From Chinchilla lanigera (lineage: Eukaryota; Chordata; Mammalia; Rodentia; Chinchillidae), in contig NW_004955425.1 in assembly GCF_000276665.1 (NCBI RefSeq), forward strand, positions 25,543,196-25,607,195: 64,000 nucleotides of DNA, given 5' to 3'. A program made the translations under genes and the position numbers. This document shows positions 1-11,549 of this stretch, piece after piece. Within the stretch, counting starts at the first letter, position 1. Each line of letters starts with the position of its first letter. The notes beneath the pieces are model-generated. The model saw only the letters and a program-made list of their open reading frames with translations, did no database searches and was not told the DNA's origin.

Positions 1-911
1 TCTAGCAGCAGAAACTCCCTCAGTAAAGTTTTATGGCAGTGATGTTCACCTGGGTTGATTTTGCCTTTCAAGGTACATTTGGATGTTTTTTTAAAGCATT
101 TCTAGTTGTTGCCACTGAGATGCGTGTGGTACATTGAGGCCAGGGGTGCTGCTGACCATTCTAGTGAAGAATGTTGTGAAAAGAGCAACTGAAATACAGT
201 TTTTTAGGTTCTCTTATATCTATCATATGATTTATTAGAATTAAACAGTTACCTGTACATTACTCCATTGTCTTTGGCTAACAAAACAAAGGTTATTTTT
301 ATATAAGGGACAAATGGTTTTCTTGGAGCAACTTGTGATATTTTAGTTGAGCTACTATAAATAAATGTGTTTGCAAATAAGGAGAAAAAGAAATATATAC
401 CTTTGAACTGACTGATGATGTCGTCATGCTACCTGAATTACTTTAATGGAAGTACAGTGAAGTAGAAATAAAGCCTTCCCCCTCTTCTATACGTAAAAGT
501 AGCCTGCAGCCAGTATGCTTTATTAGCTAAAAATTAACCTACACAGCTTTTTATATGGGGGAGTCAAGAACACTTTAAATATTTGACTTCTGGGGCTGGG
601 GGTTTAGCTCAGCGGCAAAAGCGCCTGCCTGGCAAACGCAAGGTCGTGAGTTCGGTTCCCGGTACCGGAGAAAAACCAAAAAAGAAAAAGAAAAAAAAAA
701 ATATTTGACTTCTTTTCATATTTTTTGTAATGGGATTGAGGGTTAGGAATTTGATTTGTCACTCAGATTTATTGAATCTATCAAATTATGCAGAGTGCAT
801 TGATGGTGGTATATTTGTAAAGAAACCTAGTATTAAAATTTTTAAAGGGTAAGTACAAAATAGTGTTAAGGTGCCAAATATAAATAAATATTATTTTCTT
901 TTTTTGTATAG
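1..911. other. ANKRD31: ANKRD31 intron (3' part)
   Basis: AT-rich intronic sequence before the first visible exon. It ends in a T-rich tract and a TATAG acceptor. The only recognisable content is one young ID SINE at 592-698. No open frame here resembles a protein. Confidence 0.75.
592..698 (+). repeat. ID SINE
   Basis: tRNA-Ala-derived SINE with A-box-like GGGGTTTAGCTCAGCGG, a B-box-like GGTCGTGAGTTCGG and an A-rich tail. It is flanked by the 15-bp perfect target-site duplication AAATATTTGACTTCT (577-591 and 699-713), so it is a clean retrotransposition event. Confidence 0.95.
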
Positions 912-1054
912 GTTGGACAGCACTTCATGAAGCTAGTGTTGGGGGATTTTATCGGACAGCAAATGAACTATTAAAAGGTGGAGCAGATGTAAATGTCAGA
1001 GGAATGTACCAGATCACTCCCCTACATGATGCTGTGATAAATGGACATCATGAG
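912..1054 (+). CDS. ANKRD31: ANKRD31 exon, first ankyrin block
   Basis: A 143-nt exon between a TATAG acceptor and a GAG|GTATTA donor, entering in phase 1 and leaving in phase 0. The translation has the ankyrin signature WTALHEASVGGF, then LLKGGADVNVRG, then ITPLHDAVINGHHE: the end of one repeat and the first half of the next. ANKRD31 is a meiotic protein; in mouse it works with REC114 in the timing and placement of programmed DNA breaks. The paralogous exon at 48313-48455 has the same length, phases and motif order, which supports both calls. The gene continues upstream of the window. No disabling change is seen in this exon. Confidence 0.9.
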
Positions 1055-1255
1055 GTATTATAATGCTTTTGTGTATAGGGAAAATGCTTTTTTCTGCAAA
1101 TATTAATTAACACTGGGACTACATAGTAGACAAGCATATAGGAATTTCAGTTTCAGTTCATTCTGCTACTGAATACTCAGGAAGAATTTAAAATAACATT
1201 TTACTGGGTAAGAAGTTTGTCATGCTCTGCCTGATATGGGTTGTGCTATTTTATA

Positions 1256-1395
1256 TTTTCTTTACTAACATTTCTTTTGAGGTGGGCTCTTGCTGTGTTA
1301 CCCAGGCTAGTCTTAAACTCCTGAGCTCAAGAGATATCCTGCTTCAGCCTCCCAAGTAGCTGGGACCACATGTACATACCACAGTGCCTGGCTAA
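1256..1395 (-). repeat. B1/Alu-like SINE
   Basis: Antisense 7SL-derived SINE. The stretch reading TTACCCAGGCTAGTCTTAAA, followed by the motif for CTCAGCCTCCCAAGTAGCTGGGA and a CCTGGCTAAT end, is diagnostic. It is diverged and has no clear target duplication. Confidence 0.8.
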
Positions 1396-2273
1396 TACAT
1401 GCCACTTTACTTACTATATTTAATAATTGTACAGAGTATTTTGGTTTTGACATAATACTTTTCAGCTTGTCCTCCTTAAATGCTCTTCATATGGTACTTC
1501 ACAGGCTTTAGAAGAGTATTCCTTCATACGGTGTTGCCCAGTGATGTCTGGTCAGGTAGGAGGTCTACAGCCTCGTGGTGTTCAGCGTCACTTTCAAATC
1601 AGCATAGGACACGAGAACCTCCCAGATTTAATCGTCATGAAGTACATACCAGTATAGCTGCACACCTGGTTAAAATACTGTTATTCCGTATAACTATGAA
1701 ATAAATTATGCCACAAAATAAGATTATGAATTCCAGTATAGATGGCTTATCTCAGAAACCACATATGCTCCGAGCTTCCTATGTGTTTTTTCTGGTGCAG
1801 GCAATATATCGCAAAGATGAGACACTTGCTAGAGACTCTGTTCCTCTCCACTTCCCACCCCTTCCCTCTCCTCCTCTTCTTTCACCTCCCCTCCTCCCTT
1901 CTTTTCCCCTCTCCACTCCTACCCTTCTCTCCCCTCTTGTGGTACTGGGGATCCATATACTAACGAGGCAGACATTACTGTACTATACCTGCAGCCTCTA
2001 AAGAAGTCTTACTGTTGATTTCATGTATTGGAAATTGCTTCTGGATTCAAAATTCCTAGAGTAGAAAAGGGAGTTAATCAGCTGACCTCAGGAAGATCTG
2101 TTCCAGAAGAGTTGCCTAACATTGGTATGGGTGGGAAAGCCTTCTTGGGCATAGATGGGGGATAATTCTTCATAATGTGGAAAGTACTTCAGAAGAATTT
2201 CAGCAGTTCTGTTTATTTTGGTAATGCATTGTTTTGTGATGGGCAGAGTCATCCTTATACATTTTGTTGAGGG

Positions 2274-2359
2274 CGGGCTGGGGATATAGCTCAGCAGCAC
2301 AGTGCCCGGCAAGGGCAAGGTCCTGAGTTCAATTTCCGGTACAAAAAGAAAAAAAAGAA
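2274..2359 (+). repeat. ID SINE (older)
   Basis: GGGCTGGGGATATAGCTCAG head, GGTCCTGAGTTCAA B box and an A-rich tail. It is more diverged than the copies at 592 and 13497. Confidence 0.85.
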
Positions 2360-3397
2360 ATTATCAAGGGCTAAAGGAAGAGAATTCCTCCTGGGACCCA
2401 ATTTAATGGCCAGAAAAGTACAAGTTTGGAAAAGTGATATGTGATGGTCTCTGTCCTTTTCCCTCTTTTCAGCTCTAACCTCCATCAGAGAAACCTCATG
2501 TGAAAGCATTTCATCCTCATTGCCCATCTTCCCTCTCACTTCCCAGGCCTGCCCTATCTTGGTCAAGTCTTTTCACCCTTTGGGTAATGGAAGCCTGAGC
2601 ACTTTACTTTTTCTTCTTTTCTTACTCAGTTCTTCTTTGTTCTCCTTGGTAACTCTACTCAGCCAGTTTTTACCTTACAGCCTAGCTTTGCTGTCTCCTC
2701 TCTGTCTCTTATTCACTCATATGTGTCTTTCTCTGAGTCCCTCAGTGAAGTAAAGTGGACCAAAGACGCAGGCCTCCTATACCAGAATCCAGCTTCTCTA
2801 TTTATCTCACTCTCACTGGTCAACCCCTAGTCTCCACAAGTCATGCCAGATTTAACTTTTATTCCTTTTGTTAGGCTCACACTGTTAGTAGGTAAAGGAA
2901 ATGGCATTGATACAGGCTATCAACCTTTTAACAAAGCTTTTATTTGATGAAGTATCCCATGGTATTTGTGTAAAAAATGTTGAATTGGAGTTTTGTTGAC
3001 AATGTTCTGGGAGTTCACATATATTAAAAACATGTCTCTTACAGTGATGATTACTTACTCTGTAATCATCGGTGTGTGAAGTAAGGTCTTGTACAGCGAC
3101 TGATTAAAATCCTCTAAATGCTATAAAATGTGAAAACCACTGCTTTAGGTTAGACTGTTTTGTTGTATATTTCTGAGAAATCTCAGATACCATATCATTT
3201 ACCCATAAATACTTGAGTTTGGATTTCTAAGAGATTAGGATTTTTTCATACCCCAAAGATCATCTGTCTTAATAAAAATTAAGTTTCTTAATCCCTATTC
3301 AAAATTCCTAGTGTTTTATAGCAAGTGTTTGTTTGAGTTAGGATTCACTGAGGTTCATGCATTACATGTGTTCCTTATATCTCTTAAAGATATTTAA

Positions 3398-3499
3398 GGG
3401 CTGGGGATTTAGCTCAGCGGCAAAAGCGCCTGCTTGGCAAGCGCAAGGTCATGAGTTCGGTTCCCGGTACTGGAGAAAAATCCAAAAAAAAAAAAAAAA
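3398..3499 (+). repeat. ID SINE
   Basis: Full-length copy with intact A and B boxes and an A tail. Target duplication AAAGATATTTA lies on both sides. The element is young and matches the copies at 592 and 13497 closely. Confidence 0.93.
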
Positions 3500-3564
3500 A
3501 GATATTTAAATCTACAACAGTCCTTCCTCTGTTTCATTAAGGATTGTTTTCAAGTCTACTATTT

Positions 3565-3658
3565 GTTTTTTTTGCTTTTTCCCCAGTACCGAGAATCAAA
3601 CTCACGACCTTGCACTTGCCGGGCAGGTGCTGTGCCACTGAGCTAAATTTCCAGCACC
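3565..3658 (-). repeat. ID SINE
   Basis: Antisense copy running from a T-rich tail through CCCCAGTACC and GAGCTAAATTTCCAGC. Confidence 0.88.
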
Positions 3659-3674
3659 TAAAGTAATTTGAATT

Positions 3675-3708
3675 ATTATTATTATTATTATTATTTTTTT
3701 TTTTTTTG
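3675..3708. repeat. ATT/T simple repeat
   Basis: About seven ATT units run into a T run that is the tail of the next antisense ID element. The microsatellite probably grew out of that tail. Confidence 0.85.
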
Positions 3709-3780
3709 GTACCAGGAATCTAACTCATGACCTCAGGCTTGCCAGGCAAGCACTTATGCCACTGAGCTATATCTCCAGCC
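3694..3780 (-). repeat. ID SINE
   Basis: Antisense copy with a T-run tail, GGTACCAGGAATC, and an end reading CTGAGCTATATCTCCAGCC. It lies close to another antisense ID at 3565-3658. Confidence 0.88.
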
Positions 3781-4096
3781 ATTACTGTTTTTTGAAGAAA
3801 CTGATACTGACATAAAATAACAACTCTAAAGGAAATAGGAAAATAGTTTATTCTGAACCAAATATGAGTGGGCTGGAAACACAGATTCAAGCTACTGTGA
3901 ATGATATGGTCCCCTGAAAGACATGGTCCACTTACGCTTACCGGAGCTTTTATAACAGAAGAAAGTACTGTAGATGGGATCAGCAAGTAGCCCATCTACA
4001 ACAGGAGGGGAACTGTCACTTAGGTGTTACCTTCTTAACTTTAGTGTTAGTGGAGTCCAGAGATCTGTCTGCCTATATTCTAAGAGGTTGTTTGTT

Positions 4097-4252
4097 TGTT
4101 TATTTGTTTTTATAGTGTTAGGAATGGAACTGCGGGCCCCAGCCCCACCCCTCCTTTTATTGAGAAAGGAGTCTCACTAAATTACTGAATTTCCCAGCCT
4201 TCAGCCCTTCAGAGTGCTGGGATTACAGGTTTGTGCCACCATGCCTACCTTC
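4097..4252 (-). repeat. B1-dID-like composite SINE
   Basis: The left part resembles an antisense ID tail region. The right part is antisense 7SL-like (TCTCACTAAATTACTGAATT, then GTGCTGGGATTACAGG). The order fits the dimeric B1-dID family of non-murid rodents. Confidence 0.6.
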
Positions 4253-4599
4253 CAAAAGTTTCACCTAGTAGTTATAAGAATGATGGGTCAGATATAGAAG
4301 TTGGTAATAAACAGTTATTATAAGGGACTAACAGTAGCCCAAGATAACTTTGGCTCTTTATCTGCATCATTCCATCTAGTAAGATGTCCATCTTCTAGTC
4401 AGCTAAGATCAAACAGTTTACTGGCTCTAGAATGTAGATGTGACTCCTTTGGAAATCTTCAGTTCCCCCTGGGCTATTTGTCCTGTGGAATTCCCCAAAT
4501 TCTGGACTTGCCAGTTTTATCTTTGTGGTATTTATTAGCTTGTTTTGCCCCATATTTTCTGTGAATGATTATGTTTTAATGGAAAATTTACTTGGAGAC

Positions 4600-4805
4600 C
4601 ACAGGTTAGGTACTAGGTATGATCAGTTGACTGTGGCCCCAGCCAGAATCCTGACAGCTTCGTGAGAAACCTTCAGAGAGAACCACCCATCTGTGCCACT
4701 TTCAAATTCTTAACTTACAGAAACTGGGATTACAAATGTTTGTTACTACTTTAAGCCACCAAGTTTTGGGGTAAGTTGTTAGGTAGTGGTAGTTAAATAA
4801 TACAT
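4600..4805 (+). repeat. MLT1-like LTR 3' end
   Basis: The pattern GAGAAACC...AGAACCACCC...CAGAAACTGGGATTACAAATGTTTGTT...TTTAAGCCACCAAGTTTTGG matches the 3' end of an MLT1-type MaLR LTR. Old and diverged. Confidence 0.65.
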
Positions 4806-6518
4806 AACCTAAATGTGGATTTAAAGTGTGGGTGAATAATTCAATGAAAGTCATTATTTACTGCCATTTTATGAGAAAAGAACTTTTTAAAGTTAGAGGG
4901 TACTTAAGATAGCTTCAGAATTCCTAGTATTGAATGGAAATTTGGAGCATTTGCTTAGAATGCACAAGACCCTGGGTTCAATATGTAGAGACAATTGGTA
5001 CAGAAATCATTTAGCAGTGCAGACTGTAGTCTAAAACAGAGATTGCACAGTAATGCATTCAGTCCCTGAGATCACTGACTCGGAGTCCCAGAAGAGTAAG
5101 GCTCTAGTTTCTGCCATTCCCCTTTCTGAATTCCTTTCTTATGCTGCTTCAGTCTGAGTCCTTCTCATACTGTGTGATTTACTGTTTGACACAAAACCTC
5201 GAGAGTTAAATGCCATAGCCTTTTTTACCAATTGCCTATAAAAATAGTTTCTCTGACAGAAAGTAGCACGTTCTGTGTTTTCTTTGCTAAACAAAGAGTG
5301 AAGATCCTGGCATAAAGTGTGTGTTTTTTTCTTGTGTGTGGCTTGTCTATAAATTATAGATCTAATTGTGCCTACTATTGCTTTCTGTTTCCCTATCTAG
5401 CATTAATATCCCATTATAAAGCAGTTTGAAAAGCAGAATCTTTAAAGCATTTGACTAATGTTGTCTGTGTGGTACAGCATTTTTCTCTTCTACACAGTGC
5501 AGCTTTTCCAGTTATACAATCCTGTGTTGTGAGTCAACTCTTACACTTTCAGGGTTGTAATTTTCTCTACCATTTTCATGACGTGGACTATTTGATTATA
5601 AAGTCTTGAGGTGATGACAGAAGGAGGGTTGCATAAGTAAATGTTGGCAGAGCTTGGGTTTGCCTGAAGTTTCCAGTGTCAGACTCTAGAAAATCACATT
5701 GGTTTGCTAGAGGAGTGTCTGTGTTTTTCATTGTAACCAGTATTATAAGTACTATTACTGCCATCATTTTCAATTACCTATAGCACATGTGCATCTGATG
5801 ATACCGTTATTTGAAATAAGATAAATATTTTGTTTAGACTAAACAGAGAAAAACTCTTTTTACTTTGAAGTGATACTATGCACCCTTGTCTGTCTTTATA
5901 AGTTAAGATACAAAGGCTGATTAGTTTTTCTTTAAGAACAAATATGGGATATAGATCACATCTACATAGCCACTCTAACTTAACTTCCTTCCAGTTCATA
6001 GGAAAAAAGGGAGGAGGATTAAGTTAACTGTTCCCAGAAAGAACTTGTTAGCATATGCAGAGTATAAGACATTGTATAGGAAAAGTTGGCATGGATTCTA
6101 CCAAAAATTGTATACCTTAAAAGAAAAAAAAATGGGAAAACAATATGTGAGCCATGATTAGATCTGAAGTTCCTCATAATAGCAGCTATACCACATTTAT
6201 GGACAATTTGGGAATATGAATATGGGCTAGATATTGGATGATACAGTATTATATAAGTACAACAACTAATCTAAGCTGTGCTATGTTATTATGGTTGTGT
6301 AAAAGTATGTTCTTAGGTGATACACACATATATTTGAAATGATGTGTTGTTGGATTCATACCTTTTTTAACATAGTTAAGCATTTTTGTTGATATGCATG
6401 TATAGTCAGATATGTTCCTACATGTGTATAGATGTATTCATATGGAAGAAAAACAAATTTTAATTGACTGTAGATGAAGGTAAACAAGTATTTTTTTTTT
6501 TTAGCTTTTTAATATTTT

Positions 6519-6708
6519 GAAAAGTTTGTTTTGCAATACTGAAGATTGAACCCAAGGGCACACTCCCACTAAGTTATATCCCTATCCCTTTTTAAATTTT
6601 GAGACAGGACCTTATTAAGTTGCTCAGAATGGCTTGAAATGTCCAGTCCTCCTGGCTTAGTCGCTTAAGTAGGTAGGATTGCAGGCATGTGTCACTGTGT
6701 CTAACATA
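6519..6708 (-). repeat. B1-dID-like composite SINE
   Basis: An antisense ID-like part (GAAGATTGAACCCAAGGG, then AAGTTATATCCCTATCC) is followed by an antisense B1 part (TTTGAGACAGGACCTTATTA, then TTGCAGGCATGTGTCACTG). Confidence 0.65.
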
Positions 6709-7007
6709 TATTTGAAAGTTTTTGAAGTAAAAATTTGGGAAAAAAAAAGTATGGAGAAAAAATTATTGGGATTCATTTAAAGATATATTTATATAATTCA
6801 TATATCATAAAATTCACTCATGAAGTATACAATTCAATTATCTTTATATATTCATAGAATTATATAATCATCAACATAATCTGTTAGAACATTTTTATTA
6901 TTCGTAAAGAAAACTCATACGCATTAATTGGCAATGCCCATTGTCCCCAACTCTTTTATCCTTGAAATATCATTAATGTGTTTCTGGTCTCACAATGAGA
7001 CCAAGGT

Positions 7008-7098
7008 CGGGCCGAGGATAAAACTCAGTGGGACAGCACCTGCCTGGCAAGTGCAAGGTCCTGAGTTCAATTCCTAGTTCCCCCTCCAAAAAAAATAT
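7008..7098 (+). repeat. ID SINE
   Basis: Sense ID with a diverged head and a normal B box. The 15-bp target duplication AATGAGACCAAGGTC is present at 6993-7007 and 7099-7113. Confidence 0.9.
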
Positions 7099-7659
7099 AA
7101 TGAGACCAAGGTCATGAATTTGGGGAAGGAAGTCTGCACATGTAAAGTGCCATTATCATCATATCATATAAAGGGTATATGCTATCAACATGACTCTTTA
7201 AAATTTACACATAATGGGTATTTAATGAATGCTTACCTAAGAAAAATATCTTGACTTGAGTTCAGGGAGCATTGCATTTGGTTTTGGTAAATATTAGGAT
7301 CATAGAAATTTTATATTTAAAGTCCCCAAAGAAATGAGCTAAGTTTTTAGTTTTATATAACTAGAGACCAGAAAACATACTTAGTAGCCAATTACTAGCC
7401 TAGTGTTAGAAATATGAAGTCTTTAAAAATCCCAATCATATTAAAGCAATACTTTCCAATCTCTTATCTCTCATGAGACATTTTAACTAAGACTTGTGAT
7501 ACCCACATTTTAATATTCTCATTATTTAAAATGTAATCAAGTGCAGATATATATAACCATAATCTGCTTGAAATATTTAGTTGATCATTCATTAAATGCT
7601 GTTTTTGAATATAAAGGTAAGTTCTTTTAGAAAACCAGGAACACATATATGTAGAGCAG

Positions 7660-8425
7660 GCTGTACCGGGCTATTGATAAGGGAAAATAATTCCCAGCCT
7701 ATTAGATATCCAGTATGCTGAGTCTGTGGTCCCACAACATTGAGGAATGAAGCTGTGAACCAGTTGAAGAAGTTGGAGAATTTTATTGGAAATGAGGAAG
7801 AGAAGCATAGCTCCTGGATTTCCAGAGGGGCCCCAAGTGTGTAACCACCAAAGTTCTTTACTAGGGGTAATTTTTACAGCAAAATCACAACGTGGCTACA
7901 ATGTGGGTCAGATTACAATTAACCTATAGGATTATAATATTAGCTTAGCTAATATTGATCCAATAGGAAAACAAATCACTTAGCAAGGATATGGGGAGAG
8001 AATTAAGGCATTCTTGGAAAGGAACAGGTCCAGATGTTCTGATCACCCACCTATGCATCTAATGTTTACTTGAGCCCACGGGACCAGGTGGTGCTAATTA
8101 CAGTGTAATCTCAAACTGCTGCTTATCTCTAGTGCTACATCCAGGGGTGGACAGCTCACCAGGCCATTTCATGCCATGTCACGCCATGCCATGCCATGCC
8201 CCTGCTCTGCTGAAAATGCAGTTCCCAGCAATCATAAATCTGGCATTAGTTTAGTATAACAAAAGACTGTTTATTTGGAAAAAAGATGGAAAAGAAAGGG
8301 GGTAGACAGCTACCATGAGGTGGTAACGGGCATCAGACCTGAAAGCCCATGAGCTGTTATCCCTGACTCCTTTTGTTGGGGACTGTTGTCCATCCCATTG
8401 CCCAGGTGGGTACTAGTCAGCATCT
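7660..8425 (-). mobile_element. LTR-like sequence, interrupted by the NCAPH2 retrocopy
   Basis: This sequence resumes after the retrocopy at 10537 and runs to roughly 10990. Its start resembles a second block at 11200-11470 (shared order: AATTCCCAGCCT, CCAGTATGCTGAG, then AACATTGAGGAATGAA), as two LTRs of related elements would. A short CCATG-rich tandem run lies near 8165-8203. The exact ends and family are not resolved. Confidence 0.45.
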
Positions 8426-8438
8426 GATCTGTTTTCTT
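8426..8438. repeat. Target-site duplication of the NCAPH2 retrocopy (left)
   Basis: GATCTGTTTTCTT is repeated exactly at 10524-10536. Read on the minus strand, the nick context is TT|AAGAAA, the type of site cut by the L1 endonuclease. Confidence 0.93.
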
Positions 8439-10523
8439 TTCTTTTCTTTTCTTTTTTTTTTAAGGAGTAGGTAGCATGATGACTCCACTTTATTTTGCTG
8501 GGCCAGCCAGGAGACAATGGAGCAAGCAGCCTCTTGGCACATAGGCTTCTGAGACAGGCTTCTCTCCCACACACCACCCCCAGCTCCTCATTCAGGGCTG
8601 GGCCATCGATGGGGCTGTGTAGGTCTGGAAGCGCTTGTGGGCTCGCTGGTGTGTGAGCAGTCTCAGGGACATGGTGTCCACAGCTGCCTCCAGCCCTGGC
8701 TGCTGACGGATCTCCACTGTGTAGTCATTGGCCAGCTGTAGGGAGGCCAGCATGGAGCGACACACGTCAAAGGCAGGCTGGCCGGCCACTAGTTCCGCAA
8801 AGGGACACCACTCGTTGAGCTGGGGGAACCGTGAGACCACCTGGTCCCCATAGGTGTGGATGTCAAAGGGTTCGTGCTGCTCCTGCTCCTGCAGCAGAGG
8901 CTGGATGGTGTCCTCCCAGTCCCTGATGCGCTGGCTCAGCTCTGTCTCCTGGACAAACTTCTGGGAGGTGGCCATGAAGAGCTCCACGTTCCTTCAAACT
9001 AGTTCCTCATACTTCAAGGCCTCTGCATCCAGGTTAGCGGCTTCCCCTGGTTTTGCTCCCTCAATCTCCACATCTACTTCAGGTTCTACAAAGTCATCTG
9101 CAGCTGCCCCCAGGTCCTCCAAGGAATCCTCCAGGTGGTCATCCTCAGGCCACATCCCCTCTTCAGCCCTGGGCAGCCACTGCTCAGCTGTCTCCCGCCT
9201 CTGCAGCTTCCGGAGGGTCTCCAGCTGCTCGCTTACATGCTTCCAGTACAGGACCTCCATGTCTACAAAGGTGGGGCCCTTTCGCTGGGTCCTCCTGCTG
9301 TCAGCATGGTCAGCATAGGCAGCCGGGTACCACTGGTGGAAGTCCTGTAACTTGGCAGCACCTTTCCTCTTGCGCTTCTGTCCTGGAGTCTCCTCCACAC
9401 AGGCAGGCACAGAGTAGGGCTTACCTTTCTTGAAGGGTTTAGAGTCCAGGGAGTCGAAGGGGTCCAGGCTCTGCCAGGGGTCTGGGGCCTCCTTCAGCCG
9501 GGACACAGGCTCTGGGGCCACCTCTTGCTCCCGCAGCATGTACCTCCTGGGTGGGGTGACACCCTTCTGCAGGCTCCCAGGCTCCTCAGGCTCCAGAGCA
9601 GCACTGGGGGATGCAGCCTCTGGGAGTGCTACTGCCTCCTGTGCATCTGCATCATCCTCGTTCCCACTGCTGAGCACTGGACCTTCTGGAGCGGTGCCTG
9701 GCTCATCCTGGCAGACGCCAAGCACAGGGACAGGACTGCTGCATCCAGAGACTTCCATTGGCTGCTCCTCAGCCCTCCTGTCATCAAAGACCTCACCCTT
9801 CTGACTCCCTGGCATGGGGCACAGGCCAACTGGCTCCAACATGAAGGCCCCTCTAGGGTGGGGGATGCAGGTATTCATCCTGAAGTCTTTCCGGCTGGCC
9901 AGGACCTCACCCTGACAGCTGTACAGGGGGCAACTGTTCTTCTCCACCTCATCGGGTGCCACCAGAGCCATGGGCAGGAGAGGGATGATGAGCAGCTCGC
10001 TGGGCTCCTGGTCACTCCTCAGATCCACAGTGGCCCGGGACTCTGGGAAGTCATCCAGCGACAGAAACTCACCCTCTGCCTCATGTGGTTCCCAGGAATT
10101 GGAGGCCCCACCAGCCCCATCTTCCTGCACTGAAGAGAGCTGCTTGGCCCGCCTCTTGCCAGAGATGAAGTCAAGAGCCTGGTAGACCAGTGAGTAGAGG
10201 TATTCCACCTTCTTACTGTAGACACAGGCTGAGCCCTGGATCAGCAGTGCTGCTTCAATGAAGTTCATTGTAGTTTTGCCTTGGTCAAAAGAAATGCAGA
10301 TCTGGTCCAGCTCCTCCAGGTACTCGCCCAGCTGGGCCACCACATCCACCTCCCAGTTCTTGGTGAGGTCGCGGATGGGCTGCAAGAGGTGAGGGAAGCG
10401 TGCCTCCACGTCCTCCTTGTCAGGGAGGGGCCTGGCGGCCCGGGGCCTGCAACGCTGGCCTCTGACAGCGCCTGCCGCGGCCTCAGCTCGCCACAGGTTC
10501 TGGCGCCATTTTGCTGTTCCCCC
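8439..10523 (-). pseudogene. NCAPH2: NCAPH2 processed retrocopy
   Basis: Intronless copy of the mRNA for condensin II subunit H2, the kleisin that links the SMC2/SMC4 heads in chromosome condensation. The coding frame runs from 10418 to 8592 with no indel that breaks it, about 608 codons, close to the parental length. The N-terminal kleisin region (NWEVDVVAQLGEYLEELDQI), a GQKRKRKGAAKLQDFHQWY stretch and the C-terminal region ([20 protein letters not shown]) are all recognisable. The expected ATG is AAG (10416-10418), and codon 475 is TGA (8994-8996), consistent with a CpG change from CGA. GC-rich 5' UTR, an AATAAA signal (8489-8494) and an impure A tail are present, with 13-bp target duplications. 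It probably encodes no full-length protein; internal starts remain possible. Confidence 0.95.
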
Positions 10524-10536
10524 GATCTGTTTTCTT
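10524..10536. repeat. Target-site duplication of the NCAPH2 retrocopy (right)
   Basis: Exact partner of 8426-8438. The interrupted LTR-like sequence continues directly after it. Confidence 0.93.
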
Positions 10537-11470
10537 AACTATCTTTGATCCTAGGCATTGTCTGCCTACATTCTTTCTGGCCATTTGGTATCTTCCTGTC
10601 CCTTTGTTATGAATAAGTGAAGGGAGAGGACCTATTAGGAAAGCAGATAATTTAATGTTTAAGGAAAGGGGACATGTGTACATGTGTGTATTTGGTGTAA
10701 TATTATGTTGATGTTAAAGTGAGAACATATCCACATGTGTATATGTGTAGGTGTATGTGCATGTATGCATGCATGTATATGTGTATCTTACATACTTAAT
10801 AAGAGTCCTTAGGTGGCGGTCTCTTATGGCCCTTGCATTTTGTCAGGTGGGTGAGGGGAGCTGGTTTTCCTGGTCTTTCATTTTTCTCAGTGTCACCTCT
10901 TTTTATTAAAGTCTTACAATAATTTTGTTAGCTGGAGCCCCTCTCAGTCTAGTTTTTCTCGCTCTCTTTGTCTTTCTAATTGTCCTGACTTGAGAAAGCA
11001 GAAACTCCTTTTAGTAAATTTCCCTATAGATCTTAATAAAGCTCAAAGAGGCCTTTATCTGTTTCTGTTTTCTACATATGGGCCCCTTGTCTTTACATAG
11101 AGATGCATGCAAGTCTGGCAGATGCTTTTCATCTTGAGGCCTGACACACTTCAAATTTGCCTCCATCTGGTCTTGATGTGTCTCATCTTCTGTGCTACCT
11201 TTGATATAGAGAAGATATAGGACCTCCAAATAATATAAAGGAAATATAACTCCCAACCTGCTATATGTCCAATACACCCAGTTCGTGTTCCCCAAAATCA
11301 AGGAATAAATTTTAAGGGAACCTGGGCTTTGAACTAGCTTTGTGTTCTCAACATATCAAAACAGTATTAGATTTACTGTAGGTGAAGAAATGGAATGGCA
11401 CTTGCAGAGGTAGAGGGAACCAAACTTTATTACACCAGCAGGCTCTACTCCAAAGTCTGAGCCTTGAGCT
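10537..11470 (-). mobile_element. LTR-like sequence
   Basis: Continuation of the element split by the retrocopy, followed by a second LTR-like block (about 11200-11470) adjoining the Env end of the minus-strand ERV. The latter could be that provirus's 3' LTR. A TG/TA-rich stretch (CATGTGTGTATTTG type) lies at about 10675-10790. Borders uncertain. Confidence 0.45.
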
Positions 11471-11549
11471 TTTGTTTAGGCTGTCTTATATAAAGCTTTT
11501 AGATGGGAAAGCTCAGGCTGAGTTACAGAAGCAGAAGGGGCGTAGTTAA

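Noticed and set aside
592..698. tRNA-Ala gene (also at each other sense ID head)
   Set aside because: A and B boxes are present, but there is no full cloverleaf, an A-rich tail follows and target duplications flank it; these are ID SINEs.
1708..2001. Proline-rich small protein
   Set aside because: The frame comes from a pyrimidine-rich tract in an intron with no coding signature.
9053..10133. Several plus-strand open frames over the NCAPH2 retrocopy
   Set aside because: They are antisense shadows of a GC-rich coding sequence on the minus strand.
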